A DNA stretch of 64,000 bases from Saxidomus purpurata (taxonomy: Eukaryota; Mollusca; Bivalvia; Venerida; Veneridae), in contig JAFMSR010000015.1 of the NCBI GenBank assembly GCA_022818135.1, forward strand, positions 28,683,628 to 28,747,627, in the 5' to 3' direction. The notes beneath the pieces are model-generated. The model did not search any database. It saw only the letters and a program-made list of their open reading frames with translations, and was not told the DNA's origin. Of the stretch, positions 35,395 to 45,629 are shown in pieces (position 1 is the first letter of the stretch; each line of letters starts with the position of its first letter). A program made the position numbers and the translations under genes.

Positions 35395-36047
35395 AAATGT
35401 CCAGACTCAGAGAAGTCTCGGTACCTCCCTAAAGCATCTTGGAAATGAGCAACACACATACCAGCGAACTCAATACTTCATCACATTGTAAACCTAATCC
35501 CATGCAGCATTTAAACCACATTGATGATGCCACTTTAGTGTTATTTGATTTAACTTATTAAGCTTATGAAACAATTAAAGATGTAAAGTGTTTAAGCAAA
35601 TGGTTTCTTACTTTTGCTTACTAATAATACATCTGTCATCGTTTTTGTATCATTGCTGTGTAGAGATTGAAACTAAAAAACACATAATGAATTTTCTACT
35701 GTTCACAGTTACTCTTTCCTTAAGTACAATGTACACTTTATACACAACACATCGTGAAAGTTGACAGTAAACTCTAATGGAATGATTAATGCTGTTTTAC
35801 ATAGAAAAATACAAAGGTTAGGTGCACGTGCATATACACAGTGATGAAATACGTCCAAGTCTACCCATAACTGAGAGCTTCTGTCTCTCCGAGATATTTG
35901 CTGAAATATAAGTGTAATTTGCATGTGACATGTTATAAAATGTTACGTAACAATAACAGTGATAACTCATCATAACACAAATTATCATAAAATGAAAAGC
36001 ACTGATAATTATAAAACTTATCCTAAGTATCTTGTATCATATTACAG

Positions 36048-36263
36048 AAGACGAAGTTTTCACATGAGGTGAAGGATCTCACTAAACGTATCAAGACGGT
36101 CATGATGGCGACCGCTCAGATGAAAGAACACGAGCGCGATCCAGAGATGCTCATCGACCTGCAATATAGTCTCGCTAACTCTTACGCCAGTACGCCAGAA
36201 CTGCGGAAAACTTGGTTAGAGTCCATGGCTAGAATACATACCAGGAATGTGAACCACTCTGAG
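36048..36263 (+). CDS. DOCK9: DOCK-D exon 19: start of DHR-2
   Basis: Encodes residues 809-880 (72 codons, phase 0). [40 protein letters not shown] and [14 protein letters not shown] are near-identical to vertebrate DOCK9-11, making this the strongest anchor of the gene. It is the start of lobe A of the catalytic DHR-2 domain, which mediates dimerisation. Acceptor ATTACAG, donor GTAAGT. Confidence 0.98.
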
Positions 36264-36310
36264 GTAAGTTAAGTTCATAATTAACCCTTACTTGTATGAA
36301 GATTTGTCTT

Positions 36311-36450
36311 AGTTTATACTAATTTATTTTAGCTCAGGAGAAAGCTTGTAGCTTAAGTACTCTCGGCGCTTTGTGAAAAACCAGAGGTGTAGATGAGGGT
36401 ACGTCGTAACCCCAATGGGGGTTGGACCCCCATGGGATACACCACCCCTT
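36311..36450 (-). mobile_element. SINE-like fragment, second copy of the 10518-10668 family
   Basis: Shares AGTTTATACTAAT, TTATTTTAGCTC, AAAGC and TGTAGCTTAA with 10518-10565. On the minus strand it has a degenerate B-box-like GGGTCCAACCCCCATTGG. A C-rich run follows at 36450-36466. Confidence 0.45.
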
Positions 36451-36459
36451 AACCCCCAC

Positions 36460-37419
36460 CCCCCCCAATTTTATGATCTGCATATCCATTCACTCATCAT
36501 GATCTCCATCCTTCACTATTCAGTCGTTAAAAATTTTCAGTGAAAACCCTTTTAATAGTACATTTGTAATGTTACATTCCAAATAGAAAGATGGACAAGT
36601 CCATTTGAGAAATTTTAAAAGGGTATTAAAGGGGTTAAACACATGTTTGATACATTTCATAAAAGTTGTTCATAGTTACTGAGAAATTTGTTAGATATCC
36701 TATTTAGGAATGCAAGCTAAGGTCATAGCTAAGAATACAAATAAGTATAGCTAGGCTTATATATTGGCTTATCTAGGAATCTTGATTGGTATGCCATGAT
36801 ATATGCTTTAGAAACACACTGTTGTAGCCATGAACATGTTAGAGACCTATCATCGTGAGTAAAGAAGAATACACAAGCTTCTCAAGTTGTATACCAGAGC
36901 TTCACAAAAATATATAATTCAAGGCAAAAAAAAATTAAAATTGCGTGGCTTAAAAAAAAAATCAGGACAAAAGTAAGGCTTAATTTTATTTTAATACTTA
37001 GGCAAGCTTTCTTTAAGACAAAGAATATTTGCTACATGAGCTGTTAGTTAGACAGTGCACATAGATAACCACCTTCATGATCAAGTGGTTAAAGTCGCTT
37101 ACTTGAAATCTCTAAAGCGTCTAATGGATTTAGGGTCATTGGTTCTGGCCAGCTACCCACCATGTCTCTTGAAGCTAGAAAGTTGACAGTTCTTGTGGAG
37201 AAGTTGACTGTTCTTGTGGAGAAGTTGACAGTTCTTGTGGAGAATAAAGATAGAGTACTGGTTCTCCCAAACAGCTATGGTTAAGAAAAATGCCTGCCTG
37301 TAAAAATGACTAAAAAACGGTTGAAATGGGTTTTAAACCCCAAGAAACAAGATACAAAATGATATGAGCACAGGGTGTATAAAGTAGTGACTAGCTTCAA
37401 TGTTTGTTTCTCATTGCAG
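36460..37419 (+). other. Intron 19, remainder
   Basis: No exon recognised. Around 37070-37320 lies a SINE-like stretch (GATCAAGTGGTTAAAGTCGC, later CTCCCAAACAGCTATGGTTAAG). It contains three tandem copies of a unit of about 27 bp, AGAAGTTGACAGTTCTTGTGG, at 37180-37245. Confidence 0.5.
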
Positions 37420-37477
37420 GCTGCACAGTGTTACATACATATAGCTGCACTGGTTGCTGAATATTTAAAGAAAAGAG
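37420..37477 (+). CDS. DOCK9: DOCK-D exon 20: DHR-2 lobe A
   Basis: Encodes residues 881-899 (AAQCYIHIAALVAEYLKKR) plus the first base of Gly900. It matches AAMCYVHVTALVAEYLTRK of DOCK9. Phase 0 in, 1 out, acceptor ATTGCAG, donor GTAAGT. Confidence 0.96.
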
Positions 37478-38238
37478 GTAAGTACTGATAATATAATTTT
37501 CCAGTTTCAGTAAAAAAGTAGACTGTAGTTGAAGTAACAAGTTTGTCATGTTGCAAACATCTACTGGTGCTTTCAGATCACTTCAGCCAAAGGGTCTTGG
37601 ACATGTATGATTGATTTATCTGTCTGTCCATCCATCTGTCTGCAGATAGAATGATTTTCCATAGCTACTGAATAAAACTCATATGGCCTGCTAGGCATTA
37701 TCAGAATGGATATCTTGAAACTTGGCTCATCATAATAATCTGTGATGGAAATGGATTGCCATTGATACAAAACATATAGCGGAAAGACATTCCATAAACT
37801 TTGGCATTTTTGTTTCTTTAGTTGTAATAAACATTAAAGTTTGGTTTAATGTTAAGAAAGTATAGTTAATAAAATTGTGTAGTGCCTTTGCTAGTATTGT
37901 GCTGGAAAAATACAGGCATATTGAAAATATGCTTGTTTGTGGGTAAAATGTTACAGTAGCAAAAGAGTGTATCTGTTAGATTGAATTCAGTGGTCTATTC
38001 AGAACACTGTTCGTTACGAATAAACACATGAAATTATGTCAACTGATATTTGTTCATCATTGACAACATGTGGAGAAGTTGCTAGTTAGTTGAGGAAGAA
38101 AGATTATTGACTTATACAATATTGGAAATACCTTTGGTTATATCTGTACCAGTTTAATTTATCTGCATGCTAAGGCAAGTTTGAGCCGGTTCGTTCATTC
38201 TTGTGAACTATTCCTGGTTATTGTGAAAGTGCATTTTA
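37478..38238 (+). other. Intron 20, first part
   Basis: AT-rich intron, nothing recognised. Confidence 0.5.
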
Positions 38239-38318
38239 CGCCCACGTTGGGATTTGAACCCAAAACCTCAAGTATACACGGCTGATGTTTTATCTATTAC
38301 ACCACAGATCCTCTCTAC
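38239..38318 (-). mobile_element. tRNA-like SINE head
   Basis: On the minus strand: GGATCTGTGGTGTAATAGAT as A-box region, then TTTTGGGTTCAAATCCCAACG as B-box, about 75 bp in all. The plus-strand text GGGATTTGAACCCAAAACCT is the familiar reversed tRNA T-arm. The acceptor stem does not pair, so a working tRNA gene is unlikely. Confidence 0.55.
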
Positions 38319-38429
38319 ATATTAATAGCTATATTTGAGCTTTTAGGTTTATAGAAATTATATAATTGTATAAAATCAAATGTTAATGCTTTTCGTATTA
38401 TTTTGTAATTTCTTTTTGCAAACTAACAG

Positions 38430-38444
38430 GAAAAATTAAATCAA
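38430..38444 (+). CDS. DOCK9: Candidate 15-nt microexon of DOCK-D (alternative)
   Basis: GAAAAATTAAATCAA is flanked by a pyrimidine-containing acceptor (CAAACTAACAG) and a perfect GTAAGT donor. It is symmetrical in phase 1. Inserted between exons 20 and 21 it changes ...KKR-G-SFPQ to ...KKR-GKIKS-SFPQ without breaking the frame. Vertebrate DOCK9 is alternatively spliced with an extra segment at this same place in DHR-2. The call depends on splice signals and position only; there is no sequence conservation to support it. Confidence 0.4.
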
Positions 38445-38564
38445 GTAAGTTTAATACACAGTTGTCATTGTTGTTTGCATATTTTTTCTTGTTGTTGTTC
38501 ATTTTTCCGCTGCCCCAGCTAGCAGTTTTAAGACTGAACTTTTCCCTATTTTTCTTTCATTATA

Positions 38565-38950
38565 TTATGCCCCCTATCTAAGATAGAAGGGTATATTGGT
38601 TTGCTCATGTTGGTCAGTCCATTAATGAATTAGTCTGTTGTTAGACCAAACCTTGTCCGATCAATAACTAGAGAATGATTTGGCTGACGTTTCTCAAACT
38701 TAGTAGGTTGGTTGATCATGACCAGAAGATGACCTGTAACCATTTTGAGGTTAAACAGGTTAAACGGCATGGAAACCTTTAACAGACAATACTTATCTGA
38801 ACTAAAGAAAGCTTTGGCTTAGTGTCCTCAAACTTTATAGGTAGGGTGGTCATGACCAGTAGATGACCCGTATTGATTGCAACTCTATTGCAATACAATT
38901 AATTGGCTGCCATCAGGGGGGCATACATATTTTACAAACATCTCTTGTTT
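38565..38950 (+). mobile_element. Helentron-like element, ATGCCCCC family (short)
   Basis: Head TTATGCCCCCTATCTAAG, mirrored near the end by GGGGGGCATA (38916-38926). It ends CATCTCTTGTTT. The body contains two diverged tandem units (CAAACTTAGTAGG / CAAACTTTATAGG, GGTTGATCATGACCAGAAGA / GGTGGTCATGACCAGTAGA). No clear 3' hairpin is seen. Confidence 0.5.
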
Positions 38951-39539
38951 TTGTCTGTATGGCAGTTGCATTTCACAGGTAACCAACTGTTGTGTGTTTA
39001 TTGAATTTGTGACAACAAAGTTTTTCAGAGATCAGACTGAAATATCTGGCCTCTGATTGGCTAAAATGAGCTGATGATTTCAAAAGTAACCTATCAGAAG
39101 ACAAGTATTTCAGACTGGTGTAAGGAAAAGTTTTACAACATTTAGGCCTATCATCTCCCCAATAAAGCACAAGGTCAAATGACTTGCTTGATTTAATTTG
39201 AGAAAGGTAATTTCTTTTAGCTAAAGAAAAAAGCTACAGTTAGAAATGTAGTATAGTTGCTGTTGTTGGTAGTTTAGCAGGTAACTGGTCCGAATCTGAC
39301 AAGCACATGGACATGTTTACGAGTTCACACTTTCTTTAAACAGTCTGCAGCTTATAATTGGCTAACTGAATTGTTTAAAGCTTTCAGGGTTGGAATTTTC
39401 ATTAAATTTTACCAGACAGTTTGAATAGAATGCCTTTTTCTGACGCATGTGTTTACCTGACTTTGTAAAATTTTGCTGTAAAATTTAGAACAAGATGCAG
39501 TTTTGCTGCATGTTCTGACTATTTATGTGTGTCCGTCCT
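38951..39539 (+). other. Intron 20, stretch without recognised structure
   Basis: Intronic DNA; no exon, RNA gene or repeat was recognised between the two flanking elements. Confidence 0.45.
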
Positions 39540-40165
39540 TCCATTTTTTTCATGTATTGAAGGATTTTTAAAAAACTGTGCACAAATGCTCAGCACATCA
39601 AAACGACATGTTATGTGCAAGACCCACAACCATACCTTGAAGGTCAAGGTCACATTCGGATATTAAAGTTAAATGGAATCCTGTATATATGCACACACTT
39701 GTGTATGTATTGTTACTCTGTCGTGCATCGAAGAATTTTGAAATAACTTAGCACAAATGTTCAGCAGATCAAAATAATGTGTCACATGCAAGACACAGGA
39801 CCCTACCTCAAAGGTCAAGGTCACAGTTAAGAGTTTAAAGGTCATGGAGTCCTGTACACATGGTAACTCTGTCATGCATGGAAGGATTTTAAAATTACAT
39901 GGCATAATTGTTGAGCATATGGAGATGACATGTCACACGAAAGTCCAACATCCTTACCTTGAAGGTCAAGGTCACATTTAGAGATCAGACATTTTTGAAT
40001 CCTGTATATATGCACATGTTCATTGAAGGATTTTGAAATTAATTGGAACAAAATGTTCAGCACATACAGATAAAGTGACTTGTGCAAGTAACAGGTCCAC
40101 ACCTCTTAGGTCAAGGTCACAGGTTGTGAGAAACCAGTCACTTAATGAGGGACAGCTCTTTTTCA
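39540..40165. mobile_element. Tandem-core element of the AAGGTCAAGGTCACA type
   Basis: Three to four diverged units of 130-190 bp containing TGCATNGAAGGATTTT, CAGCACATCAAAAC, GTGCAAGACCCAC and AAGGTCAAGGTCACA, ending GAGGGACAGCTCTTTTT. The core matches that of the element at 44566-45629, but the ATGCCCCCGAAG head is missing, so it is a decayed or 5'-truncated relative. Confidence 0.6.
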
Positions 40166-40512
40166 CTCAAAGTTTGCTATGTACCAGTGTTGGTATACAT
40201 TTTACGAAATATTAATGAGTGGTAAATGACAGTGACATATAGAGAGTAAACAAAGCTTATGTGTTAGAAATTTTATCTTCTTAAATGATTTTATATGCAT
40301 CATGATGGCATGAATAAATGACATGATTAAATCCTTGATTATGTGGTAAGTATGATAGACCAGTAGTGTTGGTTCATAATTCAATATTTCTTCGGCAACA
40401 GTCGTTCGTATATATCTCTATTTCAACTTAATGATTTATCAATTATTTTGACTTTATGGAATCACGATCTTTACTTGACAAATTGAAATTTTAAGATGTG
40501 GAAGTTATGCAA
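40166..40512 (+). other. Intron 20, stretch without recognised structure
   Basis: AT-rich intronic DNA between the tandem-core element and the GAAGCTAAGATAGTGACTT array. Nothing was recognised in it. Confidence 0.45.
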
Positions 40513-40690
40513 TCATGAAGCATAATTCATGAAGCTAAGATAGTGACTTCATGAAGCTAAGATAGTGACTTCATGAAGCTAAGATAGTGATTTTTGAAGC
40601 TAAGATAGTGACTTTGTGAAGCTAGGATAGTGACTTCATGAAGCTAAGATTGTGACTTCATGTAGCTAAGATAGTGACTTCATGTAGCCA
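40513..40690. repeat. Tandem repeat of GAAGCTAAGATAGTGACTTCAT, left block
   Basis: About seven units of 22-27 bp. One more unit (GTAGCTAAGATAGTGACTTCAT) occurs at 42299-42320, about 1.6 kb away, suggesting that the array was split by inserted sequence. Confidence 0.85.
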
Positions 40691-42298
40691 GGGATCGTAT
40701 ATACAGGGATATGAAACGCGCTATAGAGCAGAGTGAATTTATTGACTTTTTCTGCACCATGAAGTTTAAATAGCGGTCCAATATTTTCGATCCAGTAGCT
40801 GAAGATAAACTACTTGTCTTTGATTATCGACAGTCGCTTTTCTCTAATTAATTGGTAACTGGTATTAAAAAATAGGGGACGGACCTATCTTTGTATTTGG
40901 GCCCGTGATAAAGAGGAAAAAAGTGAAAATTTAAAAGTATGGAAGATTATGTATTGATCTTGCAAATGTGTAAAAACAAAATGCGAATAAGCAAAAACAA
41001 ATAACAAAAGAAGAGTGTAAAAGGCGCGATGGTATTACTGTCGTATTATACTTTCTAGTAAAAGATCAGATCAAATTAACTAATCAACAAATTGTGTTTT
41101 TACAAAACCGAAATCACTTTGTTATAAATCATTTAATTTTCCTTTTATCGGCAAAAAGGCAATCAACAAAAAAAAAAAAAAACAACGTGAAAGGTGCGAA
41201 AGTTCTTCACGACATGTTTGTGTCATTTTATTTTGATATTAATTTTGTAAAAAGTCATCAAAATAATTATCGACATCGTTTACTAATAGTTGTGTTGTCT
41301 TTTGATTGGAAACAAATTAATTGGTATGTTTGCAGAAGAAAAAAACGAAATAATTGCAACAAATCGCAATTGCTCAACACAACATGGAATCTAATTTTAC
41401 ACATCTACACACATTTTTAACCGTGATATCAAGTGAATACTTATGAAACTGATTTTTTTATCGAGATCAGTCATTTAACATGCTTAAAATGATCATTTTC
41501 ATGTAAAAAGATATATTATTTTCTTAGGACTATAAGTAACGCACAGCATAACAAGTATGGCTACCAATCTTATTTACAGCCGATGACGCTCGTTTTCAAA
41601 TGTGTTTTAAACAATTTTTAGCCATTGTAACAGGTTTGCAAATAGTTAAATATGTGTATCAATGATTCATGAATATATTTTAATTCAACATTGGGACTCA
41701 ATAACCACATCGGTGCGAAAATTCGTTACTATGTAGAACCTGGTTTTGCAAATTTCGCCATTTTGCCGCCATTTTTCAGCGCAAAAGTTAAAATTGACCC
41801 AAATTTACGAACTTCTCCTTCATCACTTACCTGCTTTTTAACAAAAGAAATTACTGCGAACACTTAACAAACCCTTTCTCAATGCAACCAAATCCATATT
41901 ATTCACGCAAACACAAAAGAACGACAGAAAGTCGCTACAAAGTTGGGCTATGTTAGCCCCCAGCTCCGCCATTTTTCTCATCTTTCTGTCAAACATTCTT
42001 ACAGATGATCTGCACTTGAAAGGGTATATATTGCAAAAAAATCGATATGACTTCTCACAAATAACTTGTCAGTGGATTAATCATAACTTACCAATTTGTT
42101 ATGTAGAAATTCAACGTTGATAGATTGATAATATTTTAGAGATTGAAGAAGATATTATCGATGATTTTCTGTATTCGCTTACTTAAAATGGCGTCGTTGT
42201 GATGATGAAATCTCGCAAAATCTCGCAAAATCTCGTTATGGCAGAGAATTTGACCTTTTTCGCACCGTTTCACAATCCATTAATATAACAAATCCTGA
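40691..42298 (+). other. Sequence splitting the 22-27-bp tandem array
   Basis: About 1.6 kb, AT-rich, with no convincing protein. It contains the TIR-bounded element at 41711-42267. The phrase CATGAAGTTTAAATAG occurs at about 40758 and again at 42341, consistent with a duplicated or insertion-related boundary. An open frame at 41094-41420 has no recognisable product. Confidence 0.45.
41711..42267. mobile_element. Candidate short-TIR element (CGGTGCGAAAA ends)
   Basis: Begins CGGTGCGAAAATTCG and ends TTTTTCGCACCG, giving inverted ends of about 11-12 bp, 557 bp apart. Inside there are repeated phrases (CGCCATTTTGCCGCCATTTTT; TCTCGCAAAA three times near 42211-42234). No flanking duplication was identified, so it may be coincidental. 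Confidence 0.4.
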
Positions 42299-42320
42299 TG
42301 TAGCTAAGATAGTGACTTCA

Positions 42321-42914
42321 TGAACTCACTCACACAATCATGAAGTTTAAATAGGGGAAATAAATATATACAATCAAGGAGCATGAAGTTTTAAAGTATG
42401 AACTGACACTGCTCGTCTTTTCTAATTCTAATAATTTCAGCTTTTGATTATTCCTTTCAGTCGTTATTGTTTAGCATGATTCTGTACATGCAGACTGCCA
42501 TATTGATGTTTGCATATTTTTATTTTTCTTCATTTTGTTAGCAGAAAACTAACTACATATTTTTGTATGTGGAATTAATTGGTGCAGCATTGAGAAATAG
42601 TTCAATTATCTTTGACTGATGGCCTCATGGTCATATTTGGAAATATTGTAGAGCTAACACAAGCTTATAACAATTATTACACATGAAACAAGAAACTGAA
42701 AGTACCATGCCCTGAATTTTCAGAAGGAAGGTTTAAACAACACTTTATACAGGCACAAGTTGCACTTACAAGAATAGATGTTTTTAGATTATGTCACATA
42801 GATGATCATGCATTACCTGATGGAAAAGATATCTTCAAATACTGTGATTTAATGCTTGTTAAGGCATGGTTTGATGAACTTTGTTGTTTCAGCAAGTTCT
42901 TTATTTTAATGCAG
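42321..42914 (+). other. Intron 20, 3' end
   Basis: No exon or repeat recognised. Ends with the AATGCAG acceptor of exon 21. Confidence 0.5.
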
Positions 42915-43024
42915 GTTCGTTCCCGCAGGGTTGTACAGCATTTAAACAGATTTCTCTGAATGTAGAGAAGGAAGAATCAGGTATCAAAGATGACTCTGGG
43001 ATGCAAGATGTGCAGTACACTGAG
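42915..43024 (+). CDS. DOCK9: DOCK-D exon 21: DHR-2
   Basis: Encodes residues 900-936. SFPQGCTAFKQISLNVEKEE and DSGMQDVQYTE match VFRQGCTAFRVITPNIDEE and DVGMQDVHFNE of DOCK9. Phase 1 in, 0 out, acceptor AATGCAG, donor GTTTGT. A second AG at 42924-42925 (CCCGCAG) would break the frame. Confidence 0.96.
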
Positions 43025-43397
43025 GTTTGTAGAAGGTTTTCTAAGATGTACTGATATATCATGCTCAATCCTTTCAAAGAACTTAAATTTGTGTAAAAAA
43101 ACTGGGTGTGTGAAATGATAATAAATGAAAGAAATCCACCAGAAATGCAGTTACGATAATTTGCTATTGTGGACATTTATAAATGCAGGTATGCATCCTG
43201 TTGCTAGGTTTATGAAATCTTATGATTACCAATACATCTATGGTATGATTTACTGCATACATGAGCATATTTTGTAGATGCTGGCGCTGTTGTTATAAAA
43301 TGCTGTTTGCTATTTTTCAAACTCGAAACTTAATGATTATGATTATATAGAGCTAGGATATGAGAGTTTTTGATTCGTTCTTATTGCTGTTTGGCAG

Positions 43398-43520
43398 GAA
43401 ACCTTGGTAAACTATTTAGAAGAGGCTGCAGAATGTCTACAGAAGGCAGAGAGATTTGAAGTTTTAGGAGAAGTGTATAAACTTATCATACCTATGTATG
43501 AGAGAGCAAGGGAATTTGAG
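43398..43520 (+). CDS. DOCK9: DOCK-D exon 22: DHR-2
   Basis: Encodes residues 937-977 (41 codons, phase 0). YLEEAAECLQKAERFEVLGE and VYKLIIPMYERAREFE match LLEQCADGLWKAERYELIAD and IYKLIIPIYEKRRDFE. Acceptor TTGGCAG, donor GTAAAT. The last 28 bases of the exon and its donor are repeated many times just downstream. Confidence 0.96.
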
Positions 43521-44130
43521 GTAAATGTGTAAATTTATATTATAGCTGTGTGTGAGAGAGCAAGGAATTTGAGGTAAATGTGTAAATTTATATTATAGCT
43601 GTGTGTGAGAGAGCAAGGAATTTGAGGTAAATGTGTAAATTTATATTATAGCTGTGTATGAAAGAGCAAGGGATTTGACGTAAATGTGTAAATTTATATT
43701 ATAGCTGTGTATGAAAGAGCAAGGAATTTGACGTAAATGTGTAAATGTATATTAGAGCTGTGTATGAGAGAGCAAAGGAATTTGAATTAAATGTATAAAC
43801 TTATCACAGATAGGTATGAGAGAGCAAGGAAACATGAGGTAAATGTATAAAACGATATCCATGTATGAGAGAGCAAGGTACTTTGAATGAAATATGTAGT
43901 ATCTAGATTTGGAAAGAGAAAAATACATAAACTCGTGTCTATCTATAACAGAGCAAGGGAATTTGAAGGAAAAATATAAAAGGATTATACATGCATATGA
44001 AAGGAACAGGGAATTCATGATAAATGTATAAACATATAAATACTTCTGTATAAGAGAGCAAGGGAATTGGATGTGAATGTATAAACTTATTAATACTTTT
44101 GTCTGATAGAGCATGGAATTGAAAGGTCAA
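43521..44130. repeat. 53-bp tandem repeat derived from the exon 22 donor region
   Basis: Each unit contains a copy of the exon end (GTATGAGAGAGCAAGGAATTTGAG, about 24-28 nt), then GTAAATGTGTAAATTTATAT and ATAG. The first four or five units are almost identical and later ones decay; about eleven in all. Every early unit thus carries an acceptor-like TATTATAG, 28 nt of pseudo-exon and a GTAAAT donor. Confidence 0.9.
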
Positions 44131-44319
44131 TGCATAATACTACAGAAAGTGAGGGAAGTTCTAGAAGTGTGTTTAGTGCATGAAGATGTCAAATATTACT
44201 GAATAGTGCCTTTTGCATGTGTAAGCACATTATGATGAATGGTTTAAAGCAGTTACAAAACACATGAAAACACTGAAATAACAATACTGCATATAGCACT
44301 TTCCATACAATATTTACAG

Positions 44320-44433
44320 AAATTATCTGAGAGCTACCAGATTCTGGCTAATGCTTACAGCAAGGTTGTCGAGGTGATGCAGTCTGGCAGACGTCTACTT
44401 GGAACATACTTCAGGGTGGCTTTCTTTGGGCAG
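44320..44433 (+). CDS. DOCK9: DOCK-D exon 23: DHR-2
   Basis: Encodes residues 978-1015 (38 codons, phase 0). AYSKVVEVMQSGRRLLGTYF and RVAFFGQ are nearly identical to DOCK9. Lies at the lobe A/B boundary of DHR-2. Acceptor TTTACAG, donor GTAAAG. Confidence 0.97.
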
Positions 44434-44565
44434 GTAAAGTACCACTGAAAAGTTTAATACACATCATAAATATACACATCCTGATTTGATTCTTCTGGCT
44501 GTAATTGTTAAGTTAGCATTGCATGTTGCATACAATTCTGGACTTATATAAAAGGTTTGTGTCTT

Positions 44566-45629
44566 TTTATGCCCCCGAAGGGTGGCATATTAAAATCGCA
44601 CCGTCTGTCCGTCTGTCCGTCCGTCCGTGCGTCCCCACTTACAAATTCGTGTCCGGACTGTAACTTTGTCATGCATTGAAGGATTTTTAAAATAACTTGG
44701 CACACATGTCTAGCACATCAAGACGCCGTGGGGTGCAAGACCCACATCCCTACCTCAAAGGTGAAGGTCACACTTGGAGTATGAAGGTTATGGAATCCTC
44801 TATATATGCACACATTCGTGTCCGGACTGTAACTTTGTCATGCATTGAAGGATTTTAAAATAACTAGGCACACATGTCTAGCACATCAAGACGACGTGTC
44901 GCGTGCAAGACCCACGTCCCTAGCTCAAAGGTCAAGGTCATACTTAGAGTTTGAAGGTAATGGATTCCTCTATATATGCATATATGCACACATTCGTGTC
45001 CGGACTGTAACTTTGTCATGCATTGAAGGATTTTAAAATAACTTGGCACAAATGTCTAGCACATCAAGACGACGTGTCGCGTGCAAGACCCAGGTCCCTA
45101 GCTCAAGGTCAAGGTCACACTTAGAGTTTGAAGGTAATGGATTCCTCATATATGCATATATGCACACATTCGTGTCCGGACTGTAACTTTGTCATGCCTT
45201 GAAGGATTTTAAAATAATATGGCACACATGTCTAGCACATCAAGACGACGTGTCGCGTGCAAGACCCACATCCCTACCACAAAGGTCAAGGTCACACTTA
45301 GAGTTTATAGGTAATGGAACCTGTATATATGCATACATTTGTGTCCGGACTATAACTTTTATTATGCTTTTGAAGGATTTTAAAATAACTTGGCACAAAT
45401 GTCTCGCACATCAAGCGGATGTGTCGTGTGCAAGACCCAAGTCCCTACCTCAAAGGTCAAGGTCACACTTAGTGTTTAAAGTAATGGAATACTGTATGCA
45501 TGATTACTCTGTCATGCATGGAAGGATTTTAAAATTACATAGCACATTTATTGAGCACATGGAGAGGACACAGACTGTGAGGCACCTCTTTCGGGGGCAT
45601 TCGTCACTTGTGAGGGACAGCTCTTGTTT
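44566..45629 (+). mobile_element. Helentron-like element, ATGCCCCCGAAG family
   Basis: Head TTTTATGCCCCCGAAGGG is mirrored by CTTTCGGGGGCAT at about 45588-45600. TCAC-TT-GTGA and GGGACAGCTCTTGTTT follow at the end. The core is five tandem units of about 175-200 bp, each with TGTCCGGACTGTAACTTTGT, CATTGAAGGATTTTAAAATA, TAGCACATCAAGACGACGTG and AAGGTCAAGGTCACAC. Only short meaningless frames occur. Confidence 0.7.

Larger units (their letters stand above)
31754..36047 (+). other. Intron 18; a conserved exon expected here was not found
   Basis: 4.3 kb searched by eye on the + strand for the 35-40 residue segment that precedes DHR-2 in vertebrate DOCK9-11; no acceptable match was seen. Contents: a (TG)n run at 31819-31835, a dispersed repeat (32515-32755), a SINE-like remnant (32920-33060), a (GAT)n tract (35358-35394), and otherwise AT-rich sequence. 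Exons 18 and 19 join in phase 0 without it. Confidence 0.6.

Noticed and set aside
35880..35980. Frame with SVS and later NNNSDN, resembling the ends of the missing segment
   Set aside because: Spacing does not match, the middle is unrelated, no acceptor precedes it and a stop follows immediately.
38239..38318. Functional tRNA gene on the minus strand
   Set aside because: T-arm and A-box-like parts are visible but the acceptor stem does not pair; best seen as a SINE head.
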